Assembly: GCF_024323335.1 (NCBI RefSeq)
Contig: NC_066584.1
Span: 419,035,819 to 419,099,818, forward strand
DNA length: 64,000 bases
Origin: Lathyrus oleraceus
Taxonomy: Eukaryota > Streptophyta > Magnoliopsida > Fabales > Fabaceae
Reading direction: 5' to 3'
Of the stretch, positions 33,493 to 46,854 are shown in pieces; position 1 is the first letter of the stretch, and every line of letters begins with the position of its first letter. The translations under genes and the position numbers were made by a program. A model generated the notes under the pieces. It worked only from the letters and a program-made list of their open reading frames with translations, had not been told where the DNA came from and made no database searches.

Positions 33493-34210
33493 ATGGAAGT
33501 TGAATTGGGTCTCAAGATCACAAGAACAAAAGATGACAGCACTTCCATTTCAGATTTTCAGTTTGCCAAAGATAGAGCAGGTCCTGTCTTCTTATCTAAA
33601 GAAACTGATTCAACTCTCACCCTCACAGCACATCTCAAAGGTTTCTTCACTCTCAACCAATCAACTATTTCCAATTATAATACTGTCATGTTAATGTGAT
33701 GGTTGATGAACCAATGCAGGTTATAAGAAAGAGAACATCGACATCAACATTAACAAAGATGGTACAAAGATTTCAGTGAGTGGTGAAAAAGAGGTGCAAG
33801 AAATGCAAATGATGCCATTCAAGAAAGAGGTGAAAACAAAAGGGTTTAGAAAGAAGTTCAAAATCCCTAATGGAGTTATTTTGGATAAGATCAAGGCTAA
33901 GTATAACGAAGATGAAGGACGGTTGACTATAGTGATGCCAAAAATTGCAAAAGGTGAATTGTGTGGGGTGGGAATAGAAGAAGTGAAGGAAGAAGAGGGT
34001 GCAAATAGTATTGTATCAGAACCAGAACAAATTGTAGCAGAAGAAGAAAAGATTTTAGATAATAAGAGTGAAGAGGAAAATGCTCCTGTGAAGAAGAGAC
34101 GTTCTAAAAAGCCATGGCATCCTTGTCCTCCATTGGTTTTTGGAGGATCAACTTTGCTTGCATCTATTATTTTTCTTGTATTGCACTATATGAGAGTGAG
34201 AAAGAGTTGA
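33493..34210 (+). CDS. HSP20-domain, tail-anchored RTM2-like protein (2 exons, 212 aa)
   Basis: Exon 1 is 33493-33640, the intron 33641-33719 (79 bp, GT...GCAG), and exon 2 is 33720-34210. The junction splits a Gly codon and joins LTAHLKG to the following YKKENIDININ. The product has an alpha-crystallin/HSP20 core (roughly residues 15-110, with the GVILDKIKAKY..DEGRLTIVMPK end typical of plant sHSPs), a Glu/Lys-rich linker and a C-terminal membrane segment (about 187-206) followed by RVRKS. This architecture is that of the RESTRICTED TEV MOVEMENT 2-like family, whose Arabidopsis member restricts long-distance potyvirus movement in phloem; most relatives are uncharacterised and often called inactive RTM2-like. 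No defect is seen. It is the only intact host-like gene in the window and is transcribed away from the MULE. Family confident, antiviral role not implied. Confidence 0.88.
33641..33719 (+). other. Intron of RTM2-like gene
   Basis: GT-AG intron of 79 bp. Reading through it meets in-frame TGA at 33698, while splicing keeps the HSP20 frame. The position, early in the HSP20 domain, agrees with the single-intron structure of related genes. Confidence 0.85.
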
Positions 34211-34866
34211 TATATTTATTTTGGCTAAGTTGATTCAAGAATGTTTTGTTGTGTTTTATTTTTTGTAGTTCATTGGATTTGGCTAAATACTATATTAGTT
34301 CAATGGTCTTAGCTATTGAATTCACTACAAATTCTAGAAGCATCTTAGTTATGTCATTGCCATACAAATTTAATGGTGGCACAAAAATTAATATTTTGCC
34401 TTCCCTTAGTTTGTCATCAGAAATTTTTTAGTTTGTATAGTAAATCAGAATTGTTGGAGATGAATACTTCACCTTCTCTAAACTCTTTAGCATAAATTGT
34501 AAACTCTACTAGGAAAAACGATTTTCAGTAGTTTTTGAATCATTAATTATTTCTTAACTTTAATAATTGTGACATGTGTTTTTGGAACAAAAAATAAGTG
34601 GAGATCGAATAGAACCAATATGTCGGAGTATGATGGAACTATAAGGTTAGTACTCCAACATTTAAGTTAGTAAATAAGTGAGAAAATAGTATGAGTGTAT
34701 GAATCAGAGAGTAGTGAAAATGATACGTGTTGGACTTTATATAGTGTTAAAAATGTCCTTGTGTGATTCGGCGTCTTACACGGGGGATCGTCTGATAGTA
34801 TGTGACGGTGGGAGATCGTTCGAGTGAGGATTAGGTGCAAGTCCCCTGGTTGCGAATCCCCTGAAC
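34211..34866. other. 3' flank of RTM2-like gene
   Basis: AT-rich. No further gene is recognised. The last bases (ccctgaac, 34859-34866) are the TSD of the following MITE. Confidence 0.5.
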
Positions 34867-35567
34867 TAGAGTTGTCAAATGGCCCGGCCCAGCCCAACCC
34901 GATTCGGCTCGGAGGACCAAAACATATAAATGGGCTAAAGTGGATCGGCCCGACTACTTTATGGGCTACTAAAAATAAATCCAACCCGGTTTCTAATGGG
35001 CTAGCTAGAAGAGTCAACTCAACCCATATTTCAATATTATACTTTTAATTTTATAAAAAAGTTGTAATGAATAAAAGCTACCTAACATAAATAGAGAGTA
35101 ATCATAAACTTAGTTATGTGATGTTTAAAATATTCATCAAATCAACATTCATATATATGAATACCATAATAACATCTATCTTAAAGTAGAGATTAACCGA
35201 ATATTATATCTAATACTCATCAAACTTTCTTTCATCTCGCACTTTAATTCTTTGATCACATCATCTTGAAAATATATCTTCATCCTCTTTAATTTTTCTT
35301 TTCAAATAAAAATACAGTTATGTAATCATATCTTAACTCAATATTTTTCCCCAAAATAAACTAAAATTACTTTATAAATTTATTTTTAATGGGTCATCCC
35401 AAAGCCCGCTTGACCGGTGCGGTCTGTCCCATGCAAAATATAGGCCCAATAGGCTGGCCCAAAATGATAAGGACGTGTTTTTTTTAAGGTTTTTTGCATC
35501 ACAACCCTCTTTAAAAAATACGGTTGGTGGGTGGGTCTGATGGACCGAACCCATTTTGACAGCTCTA
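34867..35567. mobile_element. hAT-like non-autonomous element (701 bp)
   Basis: Terminal inverted repeats TAGAG(T/C)TGTCAAAatgg start at 34867 and (reverse) at 35567, flanked by 8-bp duplicates ccctgaac and ccctgagc (7/8). An 8-bp TSD and TAGAGCTGTCAAAATGGG-type ends are usual for plant hAT MITEs. GC-rich subterminal blocks with ggcccggccc and gggcc repeats flank an AT-rich centre. No transposase. Confidence 0.85.
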
Positions 35568-35575
35568 CCCTGAGC

Positions 35576-36314
35576 CTATAACATCTTGGCCATAACATCT
35601 TGGCAAGCATATTATTGGATTGGACTTCATCATGATTGAAATTTCCTATCTTTGATTCCATGACCGACCATGAACATCATGCATAATTGAAAACTTAAAC
35701 TACATACGTCTAATGTTAAAATTGCATATATTAGTCATTTTAATGTGTTTACTATTTTAAAACATTATTTAATAGCCCCTAGAGTGTGTGTGAGTCGACA
35801 AAAACCGTAGAAATATTTGTTTTTTAATTTTATTTTAAAGGTTAAATAAGTTAATGATCCGTTTAAATATTTTAATTTTTGTTTTGTCTTAAAAAAAATT
35901 CCTCCAAATAACCGTCATCCTAATGTTTATCATCTATTATTTTGGTGTTGAGATTAAAATGTTTTCCATTAGTTGATGTTTTGATATAATTTGAGATAAA
36001 AATATCTTAGTTTTATGAAAAAATTATAAGGAAATGAAGAAAGAAGAGAAAAGAAGAAAAAAGATGGAAATATGAGCAAAAATGTGATATAGCTACTGGA
36101 AAATTTGTGGTGAATTTATGCCGAGAAAATAGTTCATCGTGCCACGATATAAATCTGATGCATGATTTCCAACACATTATGGCACAATATAAAGGTATCG
36201 TTGCACGATTTATTTAAAAGTCTGACACGTTAAAAAGACAATTTGGCAGCTTCTTAGAAAAGGAGACATTCTTGTACGATTTTTTCCATAGATTTGACGA
36301 ATGAAGAACACGCC
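35576..36314 (+). other. AT-rich segment, possibly start of the Athila-B LTR
   Basis: No gene. The part from about 36100 (tcgtgccacgatataaatctg, followed by cacgattt) is in the style of Athila LTRs and runs into the tandem monomers without a visible break. The LTR start cannot be fixed. Confidence 0.45.
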
Positions 36315-39300
36315 AGAGCTCTGGAACGAAGGATTTCCCTCATTCGAAGACCATTATCAAAATTTATATACTATTTATTTATTGTTGTTATATGAATTTT
36401 GCTACCATTAGTAGCTAATTTCCTACTCATTAGGTTTTAGGAGATGAACCTTTGTTTGATCTGATGAGATATATGATTTGCTTATGTATTATTTTCTTAA
36501 ATTGATATTAGATGTTTACTCAGTTACTCTTATATGAATTGTTCTTTATGAGATGATGAGCGCAAAGATTGAACCTATTATTGTAGGGATGACTGACCTA
36601 ACCCTATATGTCTGACCTAGAGTAATTATCCACCTTAGTAATTGATTTAATAATAAACAATTCTAAGTCGTGACCATGGAATTAACGTTCTAACTTTTTC
36701 TAATTTAACTTCGAACTGGCCTAAGGAGTTAGGGAGTTATCGTATAAGTTAGTGGATTATACAGCATGGGATTGGGTATATCGGTTGTGTTAGTTCGTCA
36801 TAGTCATGTGAGATTAATTGAAAGCAAATAAACGCAGTCGTCAGTAGTGACACTTATGGGATTTGAATAAAACCTTATTGCTTGTTTATCTGATATTTTC
36901 TATTACTTATTTACTTTTCTTGTTAACGCAAGCCAACTGTGCACCCCCGGTTTTACCATTTAAAACACATTTAGACTCCTTTATTAAAATATAATAACCC
37001 ATGTGGAGGCGAATCATTTTTATTACTCGCAACACATTTTTGTCATATACTAAGGGTTTTCATCATTCAAAGACCAATTAATTATCGGAATTTCATATAC
37101 TATTTCTTTATCTCTGTTGTATGAATTTTGCTACCATGAGTAGCTAATTTCCTTCTCATTAGGTTTTAGGAGACGAACCTTTGTTTGATGTGATGAGATA
37201 TATGATTTATCTATGTATTATATTCTTAAATTGATATTGCATGCATATTTAATTATTCTTTTGTGTAGTGTTGTTTATGTGATGGTGGACGCATAGATTG
37301 AACCTAGGATTATATTGGTGAATGACCCTAACCCTATACGTCTGACCTAGAGTAATTGTTCACCTTAGTAATTTATTTAGGAATAAACAATTCGAAGTTG
37401 TGACCTGTGAATTAACGGTCTAATTTTTCCTAATGTAAGTTCGAACTGGCCTAAGGAATTAGGGAGTTATGATATAAGTTAGTGAGTTATGCACCAATGG
37501 ATTGGGTAAGAGTTATGCTAGTTTGTCGTAGTCATGTGAGATTAATTGAAAGCAAATAAATAGTCATCAATAATGACACTTATGGAATTCGAATAAAACT
37601 TGGTCGCTTATTAATCTGATAATTTCTATTACTTATTTAGTTTTCTTATTAACTGAAGTCAATTGCACACACCCAATTTTACCATTCATAACATATTTAG
37701 ACTCCTTTGGTAAAGTACAATAATCAATCTGGAGAAGAATCATTTTTAATACTTGTAACGCATTATTATTATCGGAGATCCGAAACGAAAGAATGTCATC
37801 ATTCGAAGATCAATTAATTATTGAAATTTCATATATTATTTCTTTATCTCTGTTGTATGAATTTTTCTACCATGAGTAGCTAATATCATTCTCATTAGGT
37901 TTTAGGAGACTAATCTTTGTTTCATCTGATGAGATATATGATTTGTTTATGTAATATATTCTTAAGTTGATATTCCATGCATATTCAATTATCCTTTTGT
38001 GTATTATTGTTTATGTGATGGTGAGCGTATAGATTAAACTTAGGATTGTATGGATGATTGGCCCAAACCCTATACATCTGACCTAGAGTAATTGTTCACC
38101 TTAGTAATTTATTTAGGAATAAACAATTCAAAGTCATAACCTGTGAATTAACGTTCTAACTTTTCCTAATTTAACTTCCAGCTGGCCTAAAGAATTAGGG
38201 AGTTATCATATACGTTAGTGAGTTCTACACCAACGGATTGGGTATAACGGTTTTGTTAATTCGTTGTAGTCATGTGAGATTAATTGAAAGTAAATAAATA
38301 GTCATCAATAGTGACACTTATGGGATTCAAAGAAAAATTGATCGCTTGTTAATCTGATAATATTTATAACTTATTTACTTTTCTTGTTAACTCAAGCCAA
38401 TCGTGCACCCCCAATTTTATCATTCATAACACATTTAGACTCCTTTGTTAAAATACAATTAATCCATGTGGAGATGAATCATTTTTATTACTTGCAACGC
38501 ATTATTATTATTGGAGCTCTGAAACAAAAGAATTTCATCATTTGAAGACCAATTAATTATCGGAATTTCATATACTATTTCTTTATTCTATTGTATGAAT
38601 TTTTCTACCACGAGTATCTAATTTCCTTCTCATTAGGTTTTAGGAGATGAACCTTTGTTTGATCTGATGAGATATATGATTTATTTATGTATTATATTCT
38701 TAAATTGAAATTGCATGCATATTCAATTACTCTTTTGTATATTGTTGTTTATGTGATGGTGAGCGCATAGATTGAACCTAGGATTGTATGGATGACTGAC
38801 CCTAATACTATATATATAACCTAGAGTAATTGTTTACCTTAGTAATTTATTTAGGAATAAATAATTTAAAGTCGTGACCTGGGAATTAACGTTCTAACTT
38901 TTCCTAATTTAACTTCAACCTGGCCTAAGGAATTAGGGAGTTATCATATAAGTTAGTGAATTATACACCAATGGATTGGGTATAGCGGTTATGTTATAGT
39001 CATATGTGATTAATTGAAAGCAAATAAATAGTCATCAATAATGACACTTATGGGATTCAAATAAAACTTGGTCACTTGTTAATCTGATAATTTATATTAC
39101 TTATTTACTTTTCTTGTTAACTCAGGCCAATTGCACACCCCCTATTTTACCATTCATAACACATTTAGACTCCTTTGTTAAAATACAATAATCCATGTGA
39201 AGATGAATCATTTTTATTACTTGAAACGTATAAAATTATTGGAGCTCCGAAATGAAAGAATTTCACCATTCGAAGACCAATTAATTATCGGAATTTCGTA

Positions 39301-40490
39301 TATTATTTCTTTATCTATGTTGTATGAATTTTTCTACCATGAGTAGCTAATTTCCTTCTCATTAGGTTTTAGGAGACGAACATTTGTTTAATCTAATGAG
39401 ATATATGATTTGTTTATGTATTATATTCTTAAATTGATATTGTATGCATATTCAATTACCCTTTTGTGTATTATTGTTTATGTGATGGTGAGCGCATAGA
39501 TTGAACCTAGGATTGTATGGATGACAGGCACTATCCCTATACGTTTGACCTAGAGTAATTTTTCACCGTAGTAATTTATTTAGGAATAAACAATTTTAAG
39601 TCATGAACTGTGAACTAACATTCTAACTTTTCCTAATTTAACTTTCAACTGGCCTAAGGAAATTAGGGAGTTATCATATAAGCTAGTGAGTTATACACCA
39701 ATGTATTGGGTATAGCGGTTGTGTTAGTTCGTCGTAGTCATGTGAGATTAATTGAAAGCAAATAAATAGTCATCAATAGACACTTATGGGATTCGAAAAA
39801 AACTTGATCGCTTGTTAATTTGATAATTTCTTTTACTTATTTACTTTTCTTGTTAACTCAAGCCAATTGCACACACCCAATTTTACCATTCATAACACGT
39901 TTAGACTTGTTTGTTAAAATACAATAATCCATGTGGAGATGAATCATTTTTATTAATTGCAACGCATTATTATTACCAGAGCTCCAAAACGAAAGAATTT
40001 CATCATTCAAAGACCAATTAATTATCAGAATTTCATATACTATTTCTTTATCACAGTTGTATGAATTTTGATACCATGAGTAGCTAATTTCCTTCTCATT
40101 AAGTTTTAGGAGATGAACATTTGTTTGATTATATGAGATATATGATATGTTTTTGTATTATATTCTTAAATTGATATTGCATGTTTATTCAGTTACTCTT
40201 TTGTGCAATGTTGTTTGTGTGATGACGAGCGCATAGATTGAACCTAGGATTATAGGGATGACTGGCCCTAACCCTATATTCCATACCTAGAGTAATTATT
40301 CACTTTAATAATTGATTTAGGAATAAACAATTCTAAGTTGTGACTTGTGTGTTAACGTTCTGACTTTTTTTAATTTAACTTCGAACTCGCCTAAGGAATT
40401 GGGGAGTTATCATATAAGTTAATGAGCTATGCACCAAAGGATTAAGCATAACGGTTATGTTAGTTCATCGTAGTCATGTGAGATTAATTG
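36315..40490 (+). repeat. Tandem array, six monomers of about 733 bp
   Basis: Monomers contain, in order, cattcgaagaccaattaatt, ctcattaggttttaggag, tgacctagagtaatt, gagattaattgaaagcaaat and cttgttaactcaagccaat. The first landmark recurs at 36340, 37062, 37800, 38539, 39267 and 40004, giving spacings of 722, 738, 739, 728 and 737. The sixth monomer is completed after copia-2 at 59604-59830. Monomers differ from each other at roughly a tenth of positions by eye. The array ends directly before the Athila-B primer site, so it belongs to that LTR. Confidence 0.9.
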
Positions 40491-40495
40491 AAAGC

Positions 40496-41978
40496 TGAAA
40501 TTCTAGTTAACAGACTTTCGATGTCACACGGGTTGTTATGACATCCAATTCTGCGCAGACAAGAATTATGCAGAACGTAAAAAGTAAGTGCAGTAAATAA
40601 CACAAGGAATTGTTTACCCAGTTCGGTCCAACATGACCTACGTCTGGGGGCTACCAAGCCAGGGAGGAAATCCACTATTAGTAGTATTAATTCAGACCTT
40701 AAACCAACTGTTTAACCCTATCACTTAATACCTACCCAATGCAATTTCAATCTTACACTAAGATCAGAGTTCCTACTCACTCCCCCTCAATCACCTCAAT
40801 GATTACAACCTTTAATTAAGATTAAAGACAATTGTGAAGTCACATTTCAAACAACTCTTGATTGTGCTTAACAGCTTTAATCAAGATACACAGCACTCAC
40901 GCTTAAAAGCTTAGAGTGACACAACACTTACAACTCAATGAACACCCTATACCAATGCAATCATCTCAGTGATAATAGCTTGGCTCACAAGATACACCTA
41001 ATACAAGACACACAAAAATACAGCAGTGAAGTATGATGGACACACAAAATCTTCACGCCTAAAAATCCCCGAGTTCTGAATGAAGGATAGTCATTCTTTT
41101 ATATTGCAGCACTTGGGCCTTGTACTTGTATTTCCTGAAATTAAGGTCAAGCATGTTAACCTAATTTCCACATCTTAGGGTACTAACAAATAGGCTATTT
41201 GTTAGATTCATTAATTGTAGCTTAGTTGTTAGTTTCCTAGATTTTAGCTCAGCTGTTGAATTCCTGAAGAATAGCCTGAGAAAAATGCTGAAACAGAAAA
41301 ACTAAACAACCTACAATTTAGCATATGCTGTCAGGAATGAATGTCACAACATTCAGTTTGACTTCCACATCATAGACCATATGCTGAGTCTGTTTTTCCT
41401 GAAAACAGACTGTACAAATTCGTTGTACTGTACAGGACCAATCTGTCCATACTTCAGCGTACATTAATAAATGTCACAATATCCAATTTGACATTTACAC
41501 ATAAGGCCTTATGCCATGGTTTGTTGTTCTCCTGAAGAACAGACTGAGATACATACTGAACTGTAGCAAACAACCAACCTGCCTATTATTCAGCATATGC
41601 TGTCAATGATGAATGTCATAACATCCAGTTTGACATTCAGACAGTAGGCCTTGTGTCAGGTCTGTTAATCCCTTGATAAACAGACTGAAAATAAATACTG
41701 AGTTATTAAAGAACACCAGTTGTTCTAGTCCTCAGTATCTGCTGACAGGGATGAATGTCATAACATCCAGTTTGACATTCAGTAGATCATGTATTAGCTA
41801 AACCTGCAGCAAACTACTCAAGTATGTCATGACATCAGTCAAGACATCAGAGTACAGTTAGATGATCTAACACACAATGCAGTCAAACAATCATCTCCAC
41901 GGCATGTCATGACATTAGTCAAGACATTAGAATCCAGCTAGTGTTTTACCATACAGTGCAGCCAATTAAACATCTACA
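40496..41978 (-). repeat. copia-2 3' LTR (1483 bp)
   Basis: On the - strand it starts TGTAGATGTTTAATTGGC after the polypurine tract and ends CTAGAATTTCA. A TATA box (TATAAAAGA) lies near 41095-41103 on the - strand. It contains several dispersed copies of tgaatgtcataacatccagt or related sequence (41330-41790). Confidence 0.93.
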
Positions 41979-42780
41979 AACTCCCCCTTTGGAAAAAATT
42001 TGGCTAAAACACTTTGGCGTCACAACAGAGTCCACAGCAGCGGAAAACACACATCTAGCAGGAAATTAACCTAGCTAATACACTCAGAGTAGCAGCACAC
42101 TCACACATATGGAAGTTAAATAAAAACTTCACATATCAGCACACATACAGAAGTTAAATAAAAACTTCTAATTGCAGCACACATAAACACACTCACACTC
42201 ATGGAAGTGGAACATCAGTTGCAGCACAACCTCTGGATTAGAGGATCTTGAATATCTGTCCTGAATATCTGTTTAGCAAAACAATCTGTTGTCCTGGGGC
42301 ATCACAGGTGTTACTCCCCCTTTTTGTCAAAAATGTTGCCAAAGCAACACTTTAAATTACAGACCAACATAACATAAACAGAATTACACACAAATGACAG
42401 AATTACAGACTTGATTTTACTTCACAGTTTCAACCAAGAATACCCCCTCTTGATCTTGCTTTACAGCTTTGATCAAGACAACACCCACTTGATCTTGCTT
42501 CACAGCTTTGATCAAGTAGTCACACACTCTTGCTTTACAACAGGTACACCCATATCAGATGCCATGACTTTGAGTCTGACATATTGAACCACTCATGCAT
42601 GAACACTTTCTTGAAGTCCAGCGGGCACATAGGATGTCTCATGTCCGAATATCCCCTTAACATCTTGTTACTACACTTGCAGCAAGTAACATAGCTGTGA
42701 ACTGTTGTCCAGTCATAGCACACTTTCAATTGTTTAATAGGTTGAGATATTAAACAATACATCCCAAACATCATTGGTTG
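41979..42780 (-). other. copia-2 3' untranslated region
   Basis: The primary polypurine tract (complement of aactccccctttgg) is at 41979-41992. A secondary tract (complement of ctccccctttttgtcaaaa) is at 42314-42332. No env-like ORF is found. Confidence 0.75.
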
Positions 42781-43957
42781 CTATAAGTCCTCAGAAAGGC
42801 ATATTCCCAGTTTGCCCCTTAAATTTTCAAACTGAGTAGCATCCAGAGCCTTTGTAAATATGTCAGCCAGTTGTAGTTCAGTGGCTACATGTTCCAAGAT
42901 AATCACTTTGTCTTCCACCAGATCTCTGATGAAGTGATGTCTAATGTCAATATGTTTGGTCCTGCTGTGTTGGATGGGATTCTTGGAAATATTGATGGCA
43001 CTGAGATTATCACAGAACAATGTCATGACATTTTGAAAGACATTGTACTCAGTAAGCATCTGTTTCATCCACACCAATTGGGAACAACTGCTTCCAGCTG
43101 CTATGTATTCAGCCTCTGCAGTGGACAAAGATACACAGTTCTGCTTCTTGCTAAACCAAGATATGATATTGTTTCCCAAGAAGAAACATCCTCCTTATGT
43201 GCTTTTTCTGTCATCAGCACTCCCAGCCCAATCAGCATCACAATACCCAGATAGGACAGGCTCAGAGCCATAAGAGTATAGCATACCATAGTCACAAGTC
43301 CCATTGATATACTTGAGAATCCTCTTGACTTGATTCAAGTGGCTCACTTTGGGCTCTGCTTGGTATCTAGCACACACTCCAACTGCATAGGAAATATCAG
43401 GTCTACTTGCAGTTAGGTATAGTAGACTACCTATCATGCTTCTATACAAGCATTGATCAACACTAGGACCTCCATCATCTTTGGTTAACTTTAAATGAGT
43501 AGGTGCAGGAGTTCTCTTGTGCCTAGCATTATCCATACCAAACTTCTTAACTATGTTTTTGGCATACTTGCTTTGGGAGAGAAACATAGAATCCTCCATT
43601 TGGTTGACTTGCATTCCAAGAAAATAAGTCAGTTCCCCAACCAGACTCATTTCAAACTCAGATTGCATCTGATGAACAAAATGTTTCACCATTTGCTCTG
43701 ACATTCCACCAAAAACAATATCATCCACATAGATTTGGGCAATCATGAATTTGCCATCTTCATCCTTCACAAACAAGGTCTTATCTATCCCACCTTTTCT
43801 GTATCCATGAGAGGTCAGAAATTCAGTCAACCTTTCATACCAAGCTCTGGGTGTTTGCTTCAACCCATACAAGGCTTTCCTCAACTTGTACACATGTTTA
43901 GGTTGGTTAGGATCACAGAACCCTTTAGGTTGTTCCACATAGACTTCTTCATTTAAG
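42781..43957 (-). pseudogene. copia-2 pol, 3' part: RT end and RNase H
   Basis: This continues the RT frame broken by the Ogre-like insertion, starting [12 protein letters not shown] at the TSD. The RT active site YVDDIVFGG is intact (about 43730). RNase H has [22 protein letters not shown] and HHFIRDLVE and ends with TAG at 42781. One nonsense codon (TAA at 43195-43197, a Ser codon in copia-1) interrupts RNase H. The sequence is very similar to copia-1 pol. Confidence 0.92.
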
Positions 43958-45712
43958 TGTAACACCCCAAAATTTGCCCTCCTCATTCATGCATTCATTT
44001 AGCATTTCATATTGCATTTCATCATGTCAATCAGAATTAGATCCAAAAAAAAAACGACAAAAAAAAAAGAATAACGAAAAAAAAATAATTTTTTACAAAA
44101 AAAAAAATAATAATAATAATAATAATAATAAAAAATTTTAATTAATTAATTAATTAATTAATTAATTAAATAAATAAAATATAATAAAATTTTTTGGACT
44201 TGGACCTTTCTCAAAAGCCCACTAAGCTACCAATATTAGTCTATAAATACTAGAGTTTCATTGAAACAAAAGCCACACAGAAGAGGAGAAGAAGGAAGAG
44301 AAGCAAAATACTCTGAGGTTTCCTTGGAACAAAACCCTGAGGAAAAAGATAGTGGGAGAAGACCTAACGGAGTTCAGAGCAGCCTCCAAACCCCGAAGGG
44401 AACTCAACTATATAGAATCACCTCTGCCTCACATAAACCCTGAAGATTGTTTTGTAAACCTCACGGGTGCAACTCAATTTCAATCAAGCTCTCCAATCAG
44501 GTTTGCCTTTATTCCCATTACCTTTTGCTTTGAAGTTGAATACTCTGAATGTATGAGGTATGATGGATGAATTTCATTAGGTTTTTCGCCCATGGGTTTA
44601 ATATGTATATGAATGTATAAACAATGCCTTGAATGTTTAACCGTTTAATTTTTGAGTGTATGCCACAGGGTTTGAGGTTTCTGAAACCATACTGTTATTC
44701 ATGAAAAAAATGCTTATGATGTTTCACTAACCCTTTTGTTGAATTTTTGTGAGGGTTCACATGACTTTTGCAGGGATAACTTGCGTGGTTTCCCACTTTA
44801 TTTGTGGGATAACCCCTGGAGGTTCATTCCGATTACCTGTACTGACTCACTTTTCTTTGATGGCATTAGCTTGGAAGGATCTCAGGTTTTCCCATTCCTC
44901 TAATTGCTGTTACTTCGGATCTTTATCCGCGTGGTACTTTTACATTTTTCCCGCATTTTACTGCTTTCCTAGCTGGAAGACCTCGATAGGAGGCAATGTT
45001 TTTGTGTTTACTTTATGCAGGTTCCTTTGTCCAGGGTTAAGAGCTATGAGGTCTTATCCTCATTACCCTTTTGCATGCACGTTCCTACAATGCAAACAAA
45101 CCCTTCATTGATTTTTCTTCTCCATAACACACGTTTGCTCCTTCTACTACAGGCGAGTAAGTCTCCAAAGGTCGAGCATCCGGTAGATTGCGTAGTAACG
45201 TCGTTCGTCCAAAACCCAATCCATAACCCCGTAGTTAGCCGAACTACGTTTTGCTCTGATTCTCAGGCCAGATGAAATACGTAGGCATAAGACGCGATGT
45301 CTTAGCGAGCACACATCCCAACCCATAGGTCAGCCGAGCTACGAAGACTCTGATTCTCATATTCAGATGAGATACGTATGCAGTGGATGCGACATCCGCG
45401 CGAGTCATTTTCATTTAACCTTTTTTTTTTGGCAAACAGCACAAGATAAACCCACACCCTTTAGATGAAAACTACAAAAGTGGATCCCGTAGAGTACTAC
45501 GGATGCGTAGGGGTGCTAATACCTTCCCTTCGCATAACCGACTCCCGAACCCAAGATTTGGTTGCGAGACCCCGTCTTGTCCTTTCCTTTTTCAGGTTTA
45601 CTTCGAGCGTTTCCTTTCCCTCCTTTGGGATGAATAACGCACGGTGGCGACTCTTCTGTCTTTTCCTTTCGCCGGTTGTTTTTTTGCGAACTGTATTTTT
45701 CAGGTTGCGACA
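43958..45712 (+). repeat. Ogre-like 5' LTR (1755 bp)
   Basis: TGTAACACCCC...TTGCGACA. It contains A-runs, (TAA)n and (AATT)n at 44050-44170, a TATA box at 44242, and near the end a stretch with GGGGTGCTAATACCTTCCC that has a counterpart in the larger Ogre LTRs at 11595-16303 and 62350 onward. Confidence 0.96.
44242..44250 (+). promoter_or_regulatory. TATA box in Ogre-like 5' LTR
   Basis: tataaatac, repeated at 53058-53066 in the 3' LTR. The likely transcription start is about 30 bp further on. The box is intact in both LTRs. Confidence 0.6.
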
Positions 45713-46854
45713 GCTGGCGACTCCACTGGGGACACTAAGAAGTTGACCTCTTGCTGGTCCATCTTCCCTAAGCGAGTCCCTCCTAGCTTTTGTAGTTTGT
45801 TTGTTTGTTGGGTGTTCATGCTTTTGTGCAGTTATTTATTTACCTGCTTTACCTTATTGCATTGTGTATATATCATTGTTGTTTCTGTTGGCTGGCTGCT
45901 TGGTGATCTTTGTGAGATGAGTTCTATACCCGAACTCGAGTGCACTTAAGATAGGAGAATGGCATAGTCCTGTCAACTTGTGTGGAGTATTCCTTAGCGA
46001 GTTGACTTGCAAGCCCATTCACTTGGTGGAGGTCATGTTGAGATCAATGATGTCACACGAGTAAGTTGTGGTTAGACATTACTTGTTCCAATATAGACCT
46101 AAGAAGTCAAGGACCTTAGTGTACCTAACCCATCTTGGCCTATTCGTAGGACGTAGTGCGAAAGTCGTTCAAATGTAAGATTTGAGACGATTGTTACGCG
46201 ATACTACACTCATAAGAGTCTCTCTTGAGAATATTGTTGGAATACGAGTAGTCGTTCCTCTGATAATATCCGAAAGATGGGATTATGACTATGGGAACCT
46301 TTTGTAGAACATGTTTGGCAGGTTTAAACCTTAGTACACTCCTTTTGGGTGGTTCTTAACCTAAACTCCATGCTCGTGACTTGCAACAAACCCTTGATTC
46401 ATGGTTAATCCGATCAGGTATCCTTAATATCAATGGAACTCGGGTGTTGATAAGGTGTAAACCATAATCCACCAAAATGGGTGGTTGATATTAAGGATAA
46501 CATGATCCATCCCATGACCTTTGTTTGGTGTGCTCTTAATTTCTCTCCAGACAGTGCAATCTGACAGATGTTCAAGCGGATCCATCAATTCTGATTGACA
46601 TGCCTTTGCATTGCATAACATCATCTGCATATTTGCATCCAACATCTCATGCTTATTCATTTGCAGGGTATTCCCTTTCAAAACGGGGGTGCCTTAAAAC
46701 TGAACAAGCAGTGCATCGCATACCATGCATATTAACCATTGTCTGTTTTGCAGGTGTCACCGCAGTGTCTAATGTTTGTTCCCTGTATCAGGCAGTTATT
46801 GGTCCCAAGCGAGTTCACAGATACCCGACAAAGGAAAACCGTCCACGACTAGCG
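45713..46854 (+). other. Ogre-like primer site and long leader
   Basis: TGGCGACTCCACTGGGGAC (45715-45733) fits the arginine-tRNA primer site described for Ogre elements. The rest is an untranslated leader. Autonomous Ogre elements carry an extra ORF1 upstream of gag; no such ORF is seen here. Confidence 0.8.

Noticed and set aside
44749..45111. 120-codon ORF, found again identically at 53565-53927
   Set aside because: It is within the Ogre-like LTR and duplicated only because both LTRs are nearly identical. The composition resembles untranslated leader.
45715..45733. tRNA gene
   Set aside because: Only the 3'-end complement of a tRNA (primer site) is present; no cloverleaf or A/B boxes are seen.
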